Below, in pieces: positions 24,041-32,581 of a stretch of 64,000 nucleotides of DNA. Numbering within the stretch: the first letter of the stretch is position 1; each line of letters opens with the position of its first letter. A model generated the notes under the pieces. It saw only the letters and a list, made by a program, of their open reading frames with translations. It made no database searches and was not told the DNA's origin. The stretch comes from UBA11574 sp964591175 (GTDB taxonomy: Bacteria > Desulfobacterota > Desulfobacteria > Desulfobacterales > UBA11574): the NCBI GenBank assembly GCA_964591175.1, contig CAZQAF010000010.1, positions 1-64,000 on the forward strand. The letters run 5' to 3'. Both the position numbers and the translations under genes were made by a program.

Positions 24041-25615
24041 ATGCCGGACAGAAAACCTTCGGTCGTGAACATTGCCCTTGTCGGCGGGGGAAAGCTTTGC
24101 AGGGAAGTTCTGAAAAAGACGACGTTTGATTTGACCCAAGATAGTGTCAGCGCCCCTGTCCTGGCTGTGGCAGACCCTGATCCCGCTTCTCCGGGAATGC
24201 TTCAGGCGGAAGAATTCGGCCTGCTGACATTCAGTGACTATCACGATCTTTACGATCGTCGCTACAACATACACCTGATTATCCTTCTGACTCCCGACGA
24301 GACAATATTGGAAGACATCCTCGCTACCCGGCCGTCTCGAATCAGGATTATGGCTTTCAATGTCTTTAATGTATTCTGGAAGGCGCTTTCCGCTGAAGAG
24401 AACAAGTTAAGAAAGCGAAATGAAGAAATTGAAACCATTTTAAATGGCATTCAAGATTATATTATGGTCATCTCTCCCGGCATGGATATCATAGAGGTCA
24501 ATGATGCTTACCTGAACAAGATGAAATATTCGCGCAAAGATGTTATCGGACGCAAGTGCCATGAAATCTATCAGCAATTGATCTATCCCTGTGATGAATC
24601 CGAATACGATTGTCCCCTGGGCGACGTCATCCGAAACAAAATACCCTGCCGTCAAATCCGGACCCGGGTCGGCCCTGACGGAGATCCGCTTCATATAGAG
24701 GTCAGTGTCTATCCTGTATGGGAAAAAGACGGCAAAATTTCAAAATTTATTCATATCAGCCGGGATATTACCCAACAAAAACAGGAAGAGGAAGAAATTA
24801 CCCGGCGTCTTGAGCATATGGTCGAAGAACGAACGCGGCAGTTAAAAGAAACCCATGACAAGCTTCTTCATCAAGATAAAATGTCTTCATTGGGAAAGTT
24901 GTCTGCTTCCGTGGTTCATGAAATCAATAATCCCATCGCGGGCATCCTGAACCTGACGATGCTCATGAAGCGGATTATTGAAGAAGAATCGATCGGATGG
25001 AAGAAAGATATCGAAACGTTTCTTCACTATTTGAGTCTCATGGAAACGGAAACCCGGCGTATCAGCCGAATCGTCACGAATCTGCTCGCCTTTTCCCGAG
25101 AATCCAAGATGGATTTTAAAAAGGTGGACCTCAACCGGCTGATCGATAAAACGCTGTTTTTAAATGCGAACCTTCTTAAACTGAACGGGGTTAAGATTGA
25201 AAAATATTACGATCCGGATCTGCCTGAAATTATCGGTTCGGAAGATTGTCTTCAACAGGTTTTTATGAATATCATTTCCAATGCCGCTGAAAATATTGAA
25301 ACGGATAAAGGCGGTACTTTGAGCGTGAAAAGCCAATTCCTGAAAAAATCCGACAAGGTTTCCGTCAGTTTTGAAGACACCGGCGTCGCGATTCCCAAAG
25401 CGGATGTTTCCAAAATTTTCGAACCTTTTTTTACCACCAAGAAGAAAGGAAAAGGTGTCGGACTCGGACTGTCGGTGGCCTACGGATTGATCAGAGATCA
25501 TAGCGGCACCATCTATGTGAAACCCGGTGAAGAAAAAGGTAATATCTTTACCATACGACTCCCCTTGAAACAACCCACCGTAACCCCCGACCAACGCGGA
25601 GGATTTTATGGATAA
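24041..25615 (+). CDS. PAS sensor histidine kinase with N-terminal Rossmann-like domain
   Basis: A 524-aa cytoplasmic kinase without membrane helices. Residues ~8-105 look like a dinucleotide-binding fold (NIALVGGGKLCREVL, then an acidic VADPD strand). A PAS domain (~125-245) contains an unusual Cys cluster (KCHEIYQ, YPCDESEYDCPLG, IPCR), possibly a metal, haem or redox sensor. The phospho-acceptor is His293 in SVVHEINNPIAG; the ATPase domain has NIISNAAEN, the DTG box and GVGLGLSVAYG. The partner regulator gene overlaps by 8 nt. The input is probably redox or nucleotide state. Confidence 0.85.
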   Translation: MPDRKPSVVNIALVGGGKLCREVLKKTTFDLTQDSVSAPVLAVADPDPASPGMLQAEEFGLLTFSDYHDLYDRRYNIHLIILLTPDETILEDILATRPSRIRIMAFNVFNVFWKALSAEENKLRKRNEEIETILNGIQDYIMVISPGMDIIEVNDAYLNKMKYSRKDVIGRKCHEIYQQLIYPCDESEYDCPLGDVIRNKIPCRQIRTRVGPDGDPLHIEVSVYPVWEKDGKISKFIHISRDITQQKQEEEEITRRLEHMVEERTRQLKETHDKLLHQDKMSSLGKLSASVVHEINNPIAGILNLTMLMKRIIEEESIGWKKDIETFLHYLSLMETETRRISRIVTNLLAFSRESKMDFKKVDLNRLIDKTLFLNANLLKLNGVKIEKYYDPDLPEIIGSEDCLQQVFMNIISNAAENIETDKGGTLSVKSQFLKKSDKVSVSFEDTGVAIPKADVSKIFEPFFTTKKKGKGVGLGLSVAYGLIRDHSGTIYVKPGEEKGNIFTIRLPLKQPTVTPDQRGGFYG

Positions 25616-26951
25616 GACCAAGATCCTTATCATCGATGATGAGATGATCATGCGAGAGTCTTTGGCCGGCTGGCTGAAACGAGACGGCCATGACGTTGTT
25701 TCGGCCGCCAGCGGCGAAGATGCCATGCAAATATTGAAAAACTCCCGTTTCGATATCCTCCTGGTTGATATAAAGATGGAGGGAATGAGCGGACTTGACG
25801 TTCTCAGGCTGGTCAAGGAAAGCGATCCCGATGTGGCCGTGGTCATGATCACGGCATACGGATCAATTTCAACGGCCGTTGAGGCCATGAAAAAAGGCGC
25901 TTATGATTATTTTCTTAAACCGTTTGATCCCGATGCACTCGGTGTGCTGATCGACAAAATCATCCTACATCAGGCTCAGGCCAGGGAAAACATCTTTCTG
26001 CGGGAACAATACCGGGAACGCACCCGCTTCGAGAGCATGATCGGCCAATCCAGAGCCATGCAGAAAATTTTTGACCTGATAGAAGACGTGGGACCCATGG
26101 AATCTACGGTCTTGATATCCGGTGAAACCGGCACCGGCAAGGGATTGGCAGCGAAGGCCATCCATACCAAAAGTTCCCGCTCCAATGGTCCTTTTGTCGC
26201 CGTGAACTGCGGCGCCATTCCGAGTCATATCATGGAAAGCGAGTTGTTCGGTCATCAGAAGGGCGCGTTTACAGACGCCAAAGAGACCAAAAAGGGACGA
26301 TTGGAAATGGCGCACGGCGGCACACTGTTTTTGGATGAGATCGGAGAAATCAGCATGCGAATGCAAATAGATTTACTGCATGTGCTGGAGGATCGCGTTT
26401 TTTACCGTGTCGGCGGCACACAACCCCATGAAGCCTATTTCAGGGTTATTGCCGCCACCAACCGAAACGTCGTGGACGCCGTTAAACAAGGAATACTTCG
26501 AGAAGATCTCTATTACCGGCTGAATGTCGTTTCTTTCCGGATGCCGGCGCTAAGAGAACGAAAAGAGGATATCCCGCTTCTTGCCGAACATTTTCTCCAC
26601 CGCTTTTCCCTGGAAACCAACAAGCCGGTCAAAACGATCACCCGTGAAGCCATAGACGATATGATGCTTTACGAATGGCCGGGGAATGTCAGAGAGCTGG
26701 AAAATGCCGTTGAACGGGCCGTAGTGGTCGGAAAGGGCCTCTCCATTATGCCCCAAGATTTACCGATTTTCTGCCATGAAAACGTTCAACCTCGCAAGCA
26801 CCGCTCTCTCAGGGAGGTTGAAAAAGCGCATATCTCCGAAATACTCCGCGAGTGCGGATGGAATATATCGAAAAGCGCCCAGATTTTGGGTATAGATCGC
26901 TCCACGCTTTACAGCAAAATTAAACGGTATGACCTTAACAAGCCGACATAA
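25608..26951 (+). CDS. NtrC-family sigma-54 response regulator
   Basis: A 447-aa REC-AAA+-Fis activator. Phospho-acceptor Asp54 (LLVDIKMEGMSG); Walker A GETGTGKG (172-179); the sigma-54 loop reads GAFTDA (219-224) instead of GAFTGA; Walker B GTLFLDEIGE; C-terminal Fis-type HTH ISKSAQILGIDRSTLYSKIK. The GAFTDA variant occurs in functional activators. It overlaps the kinase gene by 8 nt, so the two are a cognate pair. Its targets are unknown; the nearest good RpoN promoter lies at 29830-29815. Confidence 0.9.
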   Translation: MDKTKILIIDDEMIMRESLAGWLKRDGHDVVSAASGEDAMQILKNSRFDILLVDIKMEGMSGLDVLRLVKESDPDVAVVMITAYGSISTAVEAMKKGAYDYFLKPFDPDALGVLIDKIILHQAQARENIFLREQYRERTRFESMIGQSRAMQKIFDLIEDVGPMESTVLISGETGTGKGLAAKAIHTKSSRSNGPFVAVNCGAIPSHIMESELFGHQKGAFTDAKETKKGRLEMAHGGTLFLDEIGEISMRMQIDLLHVLEDRVFYRVGGTQPHEAYFRVIAATNRNVVDAVKQGILREDLYYRLNVVSFRMPALRERKEDIPLLAEHFLHRFSLETNKPVKTITREAIDDMMLYEWPGNVRELENAVERAVVVGKGLSIMPQDLPIFCHENVQPRKHRSLREVEKAHISEILRECGWNISKSAQILGIDRSTLYSKIKRYDLNKPT

Positions 26952-27014
26952 TATTTTTAGACCTATTCAGTCACAAAAATTTATAATGGTGGGAAATTTG
27001 TCCTTACATATCCA

Positions 27015-27587
27015 ATGCCCGGAAACCGAAACGCAAAAAACGTGCAGGAACATATCATCATTTCTCCCATAGGGCATTTTGATCCCCAACTGATCCGGCA
27101 GGTCGTCCGGGAAGTCCATCGGATTACAGGCTACGACGCGTTGACGGCATCAGTGCTTCAAAACGTCGATTTTGCCTTTGAATCAAGCCGAGACCAGCAT
27201 TGTTCCACATCGATTCTGGAAAAACTGGCGGACCTGGTTCCTCCCGGAGCCGTTAAAATACTCGCCATTTGCAACGTGGATCTTTTTATCCCCATATTGA
27301 CCTATGTCTATGGCGAAGCACAATTGGGCGGAAAAGCATGCATTATTTCAACCCATCGTCTAAGCGAAGGTCTTGGAACAGCGCAGTCGGACATATTTAT
27401 CCAGCGGGTCGTAAAAGAAGCAATTCACGAACTGGGTCACACGTTCAATCTCCGCCATTGCATAGATCATGCCTGCTGCATGCATTATTGCCGAACCATC
27501 AAAGATGTCGATCGAAAAACACACCGGCTTTGTCGTTACTGCAAGGTTCTTTTGGAAGATGAAATGAAAAGGATGTCAAAAATCTGA
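27015..27587 (+). CDS. amzA: Archaemetzincin-family metalloprotease
   Basis: A 190-aa protein with the archaemetzincin signature HELGHTFNLRHCIDHACCMH (residues ~138-157), i.e. HExxHxxxxxHC-x4-CxM, followed by the CxxC-type pair LCRYC that completes the structural zinc site. The family is known from archaea, some bacteria and vertebrates and binds catalytic plus structural zinc. No signal peptide is seen, so it is probably cytoplasmic. Physiological substrate is unknown. It starts 63 nt after the NtrC-type regulator and may be in the same transcript. Confidence 0.85.
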   Translation: MPGNRNAKNVQEHIIISPIGHFDPQLIRQVVREVHRITGYDALTASVLQNVDFAFESSRDQHCSTSILEKLADLVPPGAVKILAICNVDLFIPILTYVYGEAQLGGKACIISTHRLSEGLGTAQSDIFIQRVVKEAIHELGHTFNLRHCIDHACCMHYCRTIKDVDRKTHRLCRYCKVLLEDEMKRMSKI

Positions 27588-27640
27588 AGATCGTCGGTAA
27601 CCTTACCTTGAACGCTGACCCCGGAACCGCTTTTATACAC

Positions 27641-27784
27641 TGAGACCTTTGAAAAATGCTCATTTTTGTTCAAGTTCAAGGAAGGCGATAATTTTAACCG
27701 CAGGAATACATTAAGTATTTTGAGGATTAAAATTTGAGCCTGACGCAGAAATTGGGCAAAAAGGGGCATGTTGCAAAGGTCTCA
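27641..27784. repeat. 144-bp palindromic MITE-like element, copy B
   Basis: Terminal inverted repeats TGAGACCTTTG (27641-27651) and CAAAGGTCTCA (27774-27784) bound a non-coding imperfect palindrome. Read on the minus strand its core matches copy A (15123-15267) in blocks CTTTTTGCCCAAT, TCTGCGT, GCTCAAA, TAATCCTC, CTGCGGTTA and CTTGAACAAAAAT, although the terminal repeats are unrelated. It ends 2 nt beyond the stop codon of the minus-strand GcvH-like gene, again between convergent genes. Confidence 0.8.
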
Positions 27785-27786
27785 AG

Positions 27787-28713
27787 CTAAGTGTGCAGGA
27801 AGAGCTTTACCAGGCGATTCCAGCCAATCCGGGGAATGTTTCCGTAGATGTCGGTCCCCAACTGGCCGCCATCGGCTGCCAGAGGGCCGGCTTCGTCTTC
27901 GATGACTTGATATAGACGATTCATTTCTTTTTTATAAAAATCTTTTGTTTCGCTGCCGATCATCAGCGTTAACAAGTCCTTCCGAAGCGTTTCAGAATGT
28001 GCCCTCAAAATCCAGCCCTCGGCGTAAGGATCCTGATTGGCAAGGCTTCCATTATTTCTTACGTTGGGATTAACGGCGGTCACCACACCGTTAACGGGTG
28101 AGAGAACTTTGGCCCTGTTTGTCCCCCGGTTCAATACAATATCATCGGAATTCTGCGCTAAAGCCTTGCCGATAAGGGGCGCCTCGATGTGATCCGGCGG
28201 ACCCAGAATCCGGAGAATGAAGTCATCCAAACCGATGCGAACATCGGAACCTTCTTCCACTTTAACCCACGTATGTCCTCTGTGAAAATAAAACCCGTGT
28301 GGAATCTTAATGCCTTCGACATCGATGAAATCGACGGGCTTAACCGCGGCATGAACGGTGTATTGATCATCGAAATACTGATCAAATTCACAATCTTCAC
28401 ATCTGTATTCTCTGCTGCAGACTTTGAAATTGATGCGTCCTTTCATATGATGGAGGCACGGGCGTTTCGACAACGGCCTTTTTTTTAACCGGTCTTTCCA
28501 GAATACAAGTTGACCGTGTTTTCCCTTGAGGGTTTTACCGGGTTTGATGCGTCTTGCATTTTCATCGCAGACACGTCTTAATGCCCGGTCAAAAGGACAG
28601 ACATGGCAGTTATAATTTCTCGTACAATCTTTGCGTCGAACGACTTCGGCCTGCATCCAAATGCAAGGTGTGTGTGTTTCCTTTAATCGATGTTCCAAAG
28701 AAATGACATCCAT
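27787..28713 (-). CDS. GcvH-like protein with cysteine-rich N-terminus (paralogue 2)
   Basis: A 308-aa protein. Residues ~15-105 hold two cysteine clusters (PCIWMQAEVVRRKDC, CHVCPFDRAL; then CLHHM, CSREYRCEDCEFDQYF). Residues ~135-250 have a GcvH/lipoyl-like fold: FHRGHTWVKVEEGSDVRIGL and RAKVLSPVNGVVTAVNP. At the position of the lipoylated Lys (seven residues before SPV) there is Thr, so classical lipoylation is not expected. The closing LAADGGQLGTDIYGNIPRIG is shared with its tandem paralogue. It lies 59 bp downstream of that gene and is probably co-transcribed. Redox or scaffold roles are possible but unproven. Confidence 0.7.
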   Translation of the reverse strand: MDVISLEHRLKETHTPCIWMQAEVVRRKDCTRNYNCHVCPFDRALRRVCDENARRIKPGKTLKGKHGQLVFWKDRLKKRPLSKRPCLHHMKGRINFKVCSREYRCEDCEFDQYFDDQYTVHAAVKPVDFIDVEGIKIPHGFYFHRGHTWVKVEEGSDVRIGLDDFILRILGPPDHIEAPLIGKALAQNSDDIVLNRGTNRAKVLSPVNGVVTAVNPNVRNNGSLANQDPYAEGWILRAHSETLRKDLLTLMIGSETKDFYKKEMNRLYQVIEDEAGPLAADGGQLGTDIYGNIPRIGWNRLVKLFLHT

Positions 28714-28772
28714 TACTGCCTGCCTTTCTAAATCGTTTGGCTAAATTTTTCCAGATGTTCGAAAATAAAACA

Positions 28773-29771
28773 TCATGTCTTGAAAAAAGCTTTCGTCAAG
28801 TTATCCCAGCCCAAATCCGGCAGGGTCCCGTAAATATCATTTTGCAAGTACCCGCCGTCGGATGCCGACGGACCGGAAAGGGCCTCTATCATTTCTTCCA
28901 GCGTATGGATTTCGTTATCGAGCCAGTCAAGACTTTGGGTAGACGTCATAAGATGTTTGACCGTTTTTTTGACATCCGGTGTTCGCACCATGAAAAGCCA
29001 TCCATCGCCATACGGAGATTCATTGGCAATTTCCGGATTTTCTTGAACTTTTGAATTCACCTCGACAATGACGCCGCCCACCGGCGAAAGAATGTCTGCC
29101 GGATTGCCGTTTCTCCGAAGTCCCCAACCAACGGTATTCATGTTCAGCTCTTTTCCCATAAGGGGGAGATCCAAGGCATCGGCTTTGCCAAAAAGTTTGC
29201 GCGCAAAATCATCCAAGCCGATTCGAATGCATCCGCCGCTTTCAATACGGGCCCATGTGTGTCCATTATGAAAAAAGTATTCCATGGGCACGTCGAAACC
29301 TTTGACATGTTGTATGTCATAGGGAATATTTCCGGTTTTTAAGGTCCAAACATCTTCAAAAAACTGATCGAAATCGCACTTGGAACAATTATAATTGAGA
29401 CCGCAGATTCTGTTCTCGATACGGCGTGTAAGGCTGTGTCTGCAGCTTCTCTTTTTCCCCGGTCTTTTCCGCATCGCATCCTGCCAGCTGATCTGATTTT
29501 TCCTTTCAACCTGTTTCTTCATCCCAAGGTCGTATTTGCAGGTGTTGCAGTCATAAAAATTGTTACAATCTTTATGGGTGACAACACCCGCTTGCATCCA
29601 GATACAAGGATTGTTCACATCGGCCGTCTTTTCCGGTGTAAACATCCAGACCTGACCCCCGAAGACCGCCCCGATTTCAGATCTCCCGCCGAGATCTTCC
29701 CGGTTGCCTTTTCTGTAGGACCCCCCGTAACCAAACCGTTTTTTCTGATTTTTTATCATTTTCTCAGCCAT
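28773..29771 (-). CDS. GcvH-like protein with cysteine-rich N-terminus (paralogue 1)
   Basis: A 332-aa tandem paralogue of the 27787-28713 product with the same order: Cys cluster (NPCIWMQAGVVTHKDC, CNTCKYDLG), second cluster (CGLNYNCSKCDFDQFF), GcvH-like region (FHNGHTWARIESGGCIRIGL; ADILSPVGGVIVEVN) and C-terminal DGGYLQNDIYGTLPDLG. Gly occupies the lipoyl-Lys position. Start 29771 has AGGAG 8 nt upstream, inside a longer frame from 29795. A near-perfect sigma-54 promoter at 29830-29815 drives the pair, so expression should need an NtrC-type activator. Confidence 0.7.
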   Translation of the reverse strand: MAEKMIKNQKKRFGYGGSYRKGNREDLGGRSEIGAVFGGQVWMFTPEKTADVNNPCIWMQAGVVTHKDCNNFYDCNTCKYDLGMKKQVERKNQISWQDAMRKRPGKKRSCRHSLTRRIENRICGLNYNCSKCDFDQFFEDVWTLKTGNIPYDIQHVKGFDVPMEYFFHNGHTWARIESGGCIRIGLDDFARKLFGKADALDLPLMGKELNMNTVGWGLRRNGNPADILSPVGGVIVEVNSKVQENPEIANESPYGDGWLFMVRTPDVKKTVKHLMTSTQSLDWLDNEIHTLEEMIEALSGPSASDGGYLQNDIYGTLPDLGWDNLTKAFFKT

Positions 29772-30074
29772 TTCCCATGCTCCTTTCTTTAACATTTTTT
29801 TTGAACACGATTAGAGCAAGGCGCATGCCAGAAACCATATCATTTAATGGGTAAAAGCTTATCTGCCTAATATCGTTGTTAATTTATGAAAAAAAACAAA
29901 GGAGCGGATCGGGCATGGGGATTTCATCACCAAAGTCAAATGTGGGGAAATACTACAGTGCGGCGGCAACAGCGGCCGATAATGAGGGATCGATCGTTTT
30001 TTTAGCTTATATAATCAGCAATATATGAAATTGTGGATTTTTTCTACATAACGATTTGCACTTTCCGGCAGTCC
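29772..30074. other. 303-bp intergenic region upstream of the GcvH-like pair
   Basis: It holds the sigma-54 promoter at 29815-29830. The distal part (29831-30074) is AT-rich with CGATCGATC and several short inverted pairs, where activator binding sites could lie, but no convincing repeated site is visible. No gene is seen. Confidence 0.4.
29815..29830 (-). promoter_or_regulatory. Sigma-54 (-24/-12) promoter for GcvH-like operon
   Basis: Minus-strand TGGCAT (29830-29825), GCGCC, TTGCT (29819-29815), with the invariant GG and GC 10 bp apart. The predicted start is near 29804, giving a ~33-nt leader to ATG 29771. Confidence 0.7.
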
Positions 30075-30464
30075 TTAACCCGGGTCAGATCCCGTGAGCG
30101 ACGCCAGAACCTCGCAGGAACGGCATAGCGCCATTTTTTCTTTCCATTTTTCGTGGGCTGTTCCGCAGCAAATGGTTCCGTTGATGAACCAGCAAAACTT
30201 GCCCGCCTGAAACTCCCATGCAGGGCATGCTTTTTTCTGTTTGGGGGGACATTTTTTAATGCTCCAGCAAGGTTTTTGTTTATTGTTGTTACTTCTTTTT
30301 CTGGCAGTCAAAAAAAACATCTGTCTCTCTACATGAGGCGGCACGGTTCGCCAGCCCTGCTCATAGCTGTGTATGGCCTTGATGGATACCCCCAATAGCT
30401 GCGCCATTTCTTTTTGGGTTTTGTTCAGATTTTTCCGAAGTTTTGCAAATTCCTTGCAATCCAT
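30075..30464 (-). CDS. Xre-type regulator with cysteine-rich two-CW-like tail
   Basis: A 129-aa predicted transcription factor. Residues ~1-50 are an Xre/Cro-type HTH (FAKLRKNLNKTQKEMAQLLG, then VSIKAIHSYEQGWR). Residues ~62-120 hold eight cysteines (PCW, KKC, KAC, KFCW, ICCG, LCRSC), resembling the two-CW domain and able to bind an Fe-S cluster or zinc. Start 30464 follows a GAGGGGGG site; the frame continues to 30545 but would then run through the promoter. That promoter carries the same operator as hdrC and cysE, so this protein is proposed as the shared, autoregulated, thiol- or redox-sensing regulator. Direct proof is lacking. Confidence 0.75.
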   Translation of the reverse strand: MDCKEFAKLRKNLNKTQKEMAQLLGVSIKAIHSYEQGWRTVPPHVERQMFFLTARKRSNNNKQKPCWSIKKCPPKQKKACPAWEFQAGKFCWFINGTICCGTAHEKWKEKMALCRSCEVLASLTGSDPG

Positions 30465-30519
30465 AAATTCCCCCCTCTTTTTCGTGGGACCGGTATCAAC
30501 AAAATCACCGTGCAATATG

Positions 30520-30545
30520 TGGCACAGCGTGGTAGGGTCTGTCAA
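30520..30545 (-). promoter_or_regulatory. Cysteine/Hdr regulon promoter-operator, site 2 (regulator gene)
   Basis: Minus-strand TTGACA (30545-30540), GACCC, TACCACGCTGTGCCA (30534-30520). Spacing is identical to sites 1 and 3; the right half-site is GTGCCA. It lies 56 bp before the regulator ATG at 30464, which suggests autoregulation. Confidence 0.65.
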
Positions 30546-30575
30546 TAAAAATATCCCGTTTTTTTGGGTATTCTC

Positions 30576-32372
30576 TTATTGCCGGGACGGCGCGGCGGTT
30601 CCCATCACCATGGTTTCGAAATTCGCCAGTTTCTCTCGCATTTTTTTTGAGATCTCAAAATATTTTTGACTGAGCTCATAACGATAATCCCCATGGATGT
30701 GATCGATGGTATGTTGCATCTGCTTGAGTAGTTTTACCCGTTCTTTCCAGAGCTTTGTCATATATTGAAGGCGCTTTTTTGAATTGGTCCTCATGGCTTC
30801 GGAAGATTCATTCACCAAATCGCAAAAATAATGGTATTTCTCGTCGAGAATCGAGGCGATTTTTTCGGTTTTCAGAGTTTGTTGCGTAATGGTGTAGAAG
30901 TGGTGCCCGGAAATGCTCAAAGAGACGGCTTCGGCAAAAATACGGGGATGCTTGATCATGTTCCGGGAAATAAACTTAAAATACTGAAAACCATATGGCG
31001 TAAACAGCTGCAGGCAAATTGACCTGAATAAGATTTTTATTTCATCGAAATAAATTTTTCGCTGAAAATAGTCGGTATACTCAATCGTGTCCAGAAAACG
31101 GCTGCAACGATCAAAATAATTCTTTAGATTGAAATCATAAATGCTGTTCAGAATTTTTTTATATCCTTCTTTTAAGCGCCCCGGGTCCATCATGGTTTTG
31201 AAATTGATGGTCATGTTGTGGGTGTTGTTGCCGATGGAAGCCTTTAAAATTCTCCCTTCGGCCATAAGCCTCCGGTAAAGACGGGTTCCGGGAAGGGCGT
31301 TTAAGAAGCCGATCATGGCCTTGGGAATGGCATTTCGCTGGATAAAATCAATTTGACGATCGAAAATGTCTTCTTTGTCATTGTCAAACCCAAGGATAAA
31401 ACCTGCCATCACTTCCATTCCGTGTCGTTGGATGGACCGGATCGACGCCTCCATATCCGAATTCAAGTTTTGGATCTTGCCGGTTTCTTTGAGTCCTTCG
31501 GGATCGGGCGTTTCAATCCCGATAAACACCTGGTTGAATCCGACCTCTCGCATGGCCGCCAGCAGGTTTTCGTCGGACGCCATATTGATACTGGCTTCGG
31601 TAAAAAAATGGAAGGGATAATCATGCGCGACTTGCCAGGTTTTCAGGGCCGGCAGAAGGTCGGCCTTGACCTTCTTCTTGTTCCCGATGAAATTATCGTC
31701 AACAATAAACACCGGTCCCCGCCATCCCAGATCAAACAGGGTATCCAGTTCGTGCAAAATGGCGCCGACAGATTTCAACCGGGGTTTGTTGCCGTAAATG
31801 GACCAGATATCGCAGAATTCGCAGTGGAAGGGACAGCCCCTGGAATACTGAATGGACATGGAACCATAGGCCGTGATATCCAGAAGATCAAATCTCGGGA
31901 CCGGCAGATTGGAAATATCCGGATATGGCGGTTTGGCATAGACCGGTTTCGCGATACCCTTTTCCAGATCCTGTAAAAAATCCGTCAAGGTTTGATCCAC
32001 CTCTCCGGTGAGAAAATGGTCGACGCCCGCGATGTCCTCATGATTTGATGTTGGAAAGGGGCCGCCTGCGACAATGGTTTTGCCGAATTGCCGGCAGCGT
32101 CGAATCGCGTCCTCCATGGAGACCCGCTGAACGATCATTGCGGAGATAAATACGGCGTCCGCCCACGCGATATCGTTGTCGCTCAAGGGTGAAACATTCA
32201 TATCGACCAGCTTGAGATGATAGGTATCCGGGAAAAAGGCGGCAATGGTCATCAACCCCAGCGGCGGCATGGCGCTTTTTTTTCGGATTACTTTTAGTGT
32301 ATGTTTGAAACTCCAGTAAGTATTGCTCGGGACCTTCGGATAAATAAGAAGAATGTTTTGATACTTTATCAT
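30576..32372 (-). CDS. B12-binding-domain radical SAM protein
   Basis: A 598-aa protein. An N-terminal cobalamin-binding-like Rossmann domain (ILLIYPKVPSNTYW, LKLVDMNVSPL, VAGGPFPTSN; residues ~6-140) lacks the DxHxxG motif, as in many Class B members. The radical SAM motif SRGCPFHCEFCDIW (C-x3-C-x2-C) is near residue 185, then the barrel with FIVDDNFIGNKK and FIGIETPDPEGLKE, and a long C-terminal DUF4070-like region. Such proteins often methylate lipids, hopanoids or tetrapyrroles; the substrate is open. Start 32372 has AGGAGG 10 nt upstream. It is divergent from the NorD-like gene. Confidence 0.8.
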   Translation of the reverse strand: MIKYQNILLIYPKVPSNTYWSFKHTLKVIRKKSAMPPLGLMTIAAFFPDTYHLKLVDMNVSPLSDNDIAWADAVFISAMIVQRVSMEDAIRRCRQFGKTIVAGGPFPTSNHEDIAGVDHFLTGEVDQTLTDFLQDLEKGIAKPVYAKPPYPDISNLPVPRFDLLDITAYGSMSIQYSRGCPFHCEFCDIWSIYGNKPRLKSVGAILHELDTLFDLGWRGPVFIVDDNFIGNKKKVKADLLPALKTWQVAHDYPFHFFTEASINMASDENLLAAMREVGFNQVFIGIETPDPEGLKETGKIQNLNSDMEASIRSIQRHGMEVMAGFILGFDNDKEDIFDRQIDFIQRNAIPKAMIGFLNALPGTRLYRRLMAEGRILKASIGNNTHNMTINFKTMMDPGRLKEGYKKILNSIYDFNLKNYFDRCSRFLDTIEYTDYFQRKIYFDEIKILFRSICLQLFTPYGFQYFKFISRNMIKHPRIFAEAVSLSISGHHFYTITQQTLKTEKIASILDEKYHYFCDLVNESSEAMRTNSKKRLQYMTKLWKERVKLLKQMQHTIDHIHGDYRYELSQKYFEISKKMREKLANFETMVMGTAAPSRQ

Positions 32373-32486
32373 GGCGGCAGATCCTCCTTTTATCACCGAT
32401 ACGGTTATCTATTGGGGCCGATTGGAAAGGATCGTTTTTCCCTTATCATTTTTTTCTCTGACAATCCAGACCAAAAACGTCGATTG

Positions 32487-32515
32487 TTTACAATCTTTTC
32501 AAAAAAGACTATTGT
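32487..32515 (+). promoter_or_regulatory. Sigma-70-like promoter for the NorD-like gene
   Basis: TTTACA (32487-32492), 17-nt spacer, TATTGT (32510-32515), ~60 bp upstream of ATG 32582. Confidence 0.45.
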
Positions 32516-32581
32516 GATATGCTGTTTATAAATCGGCATGTGGACGATTTGTATCCCATGTGATGATGGAAAAATCGAATA

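Noticed and set aside
30465..30545. Extra N-terminal 27 residues of the Xre regulator
   Set aside because: This frame extension runs through the TTGACA/palindrome promoter; the ATG at 30464 has the ribosome site and starts the HTH.
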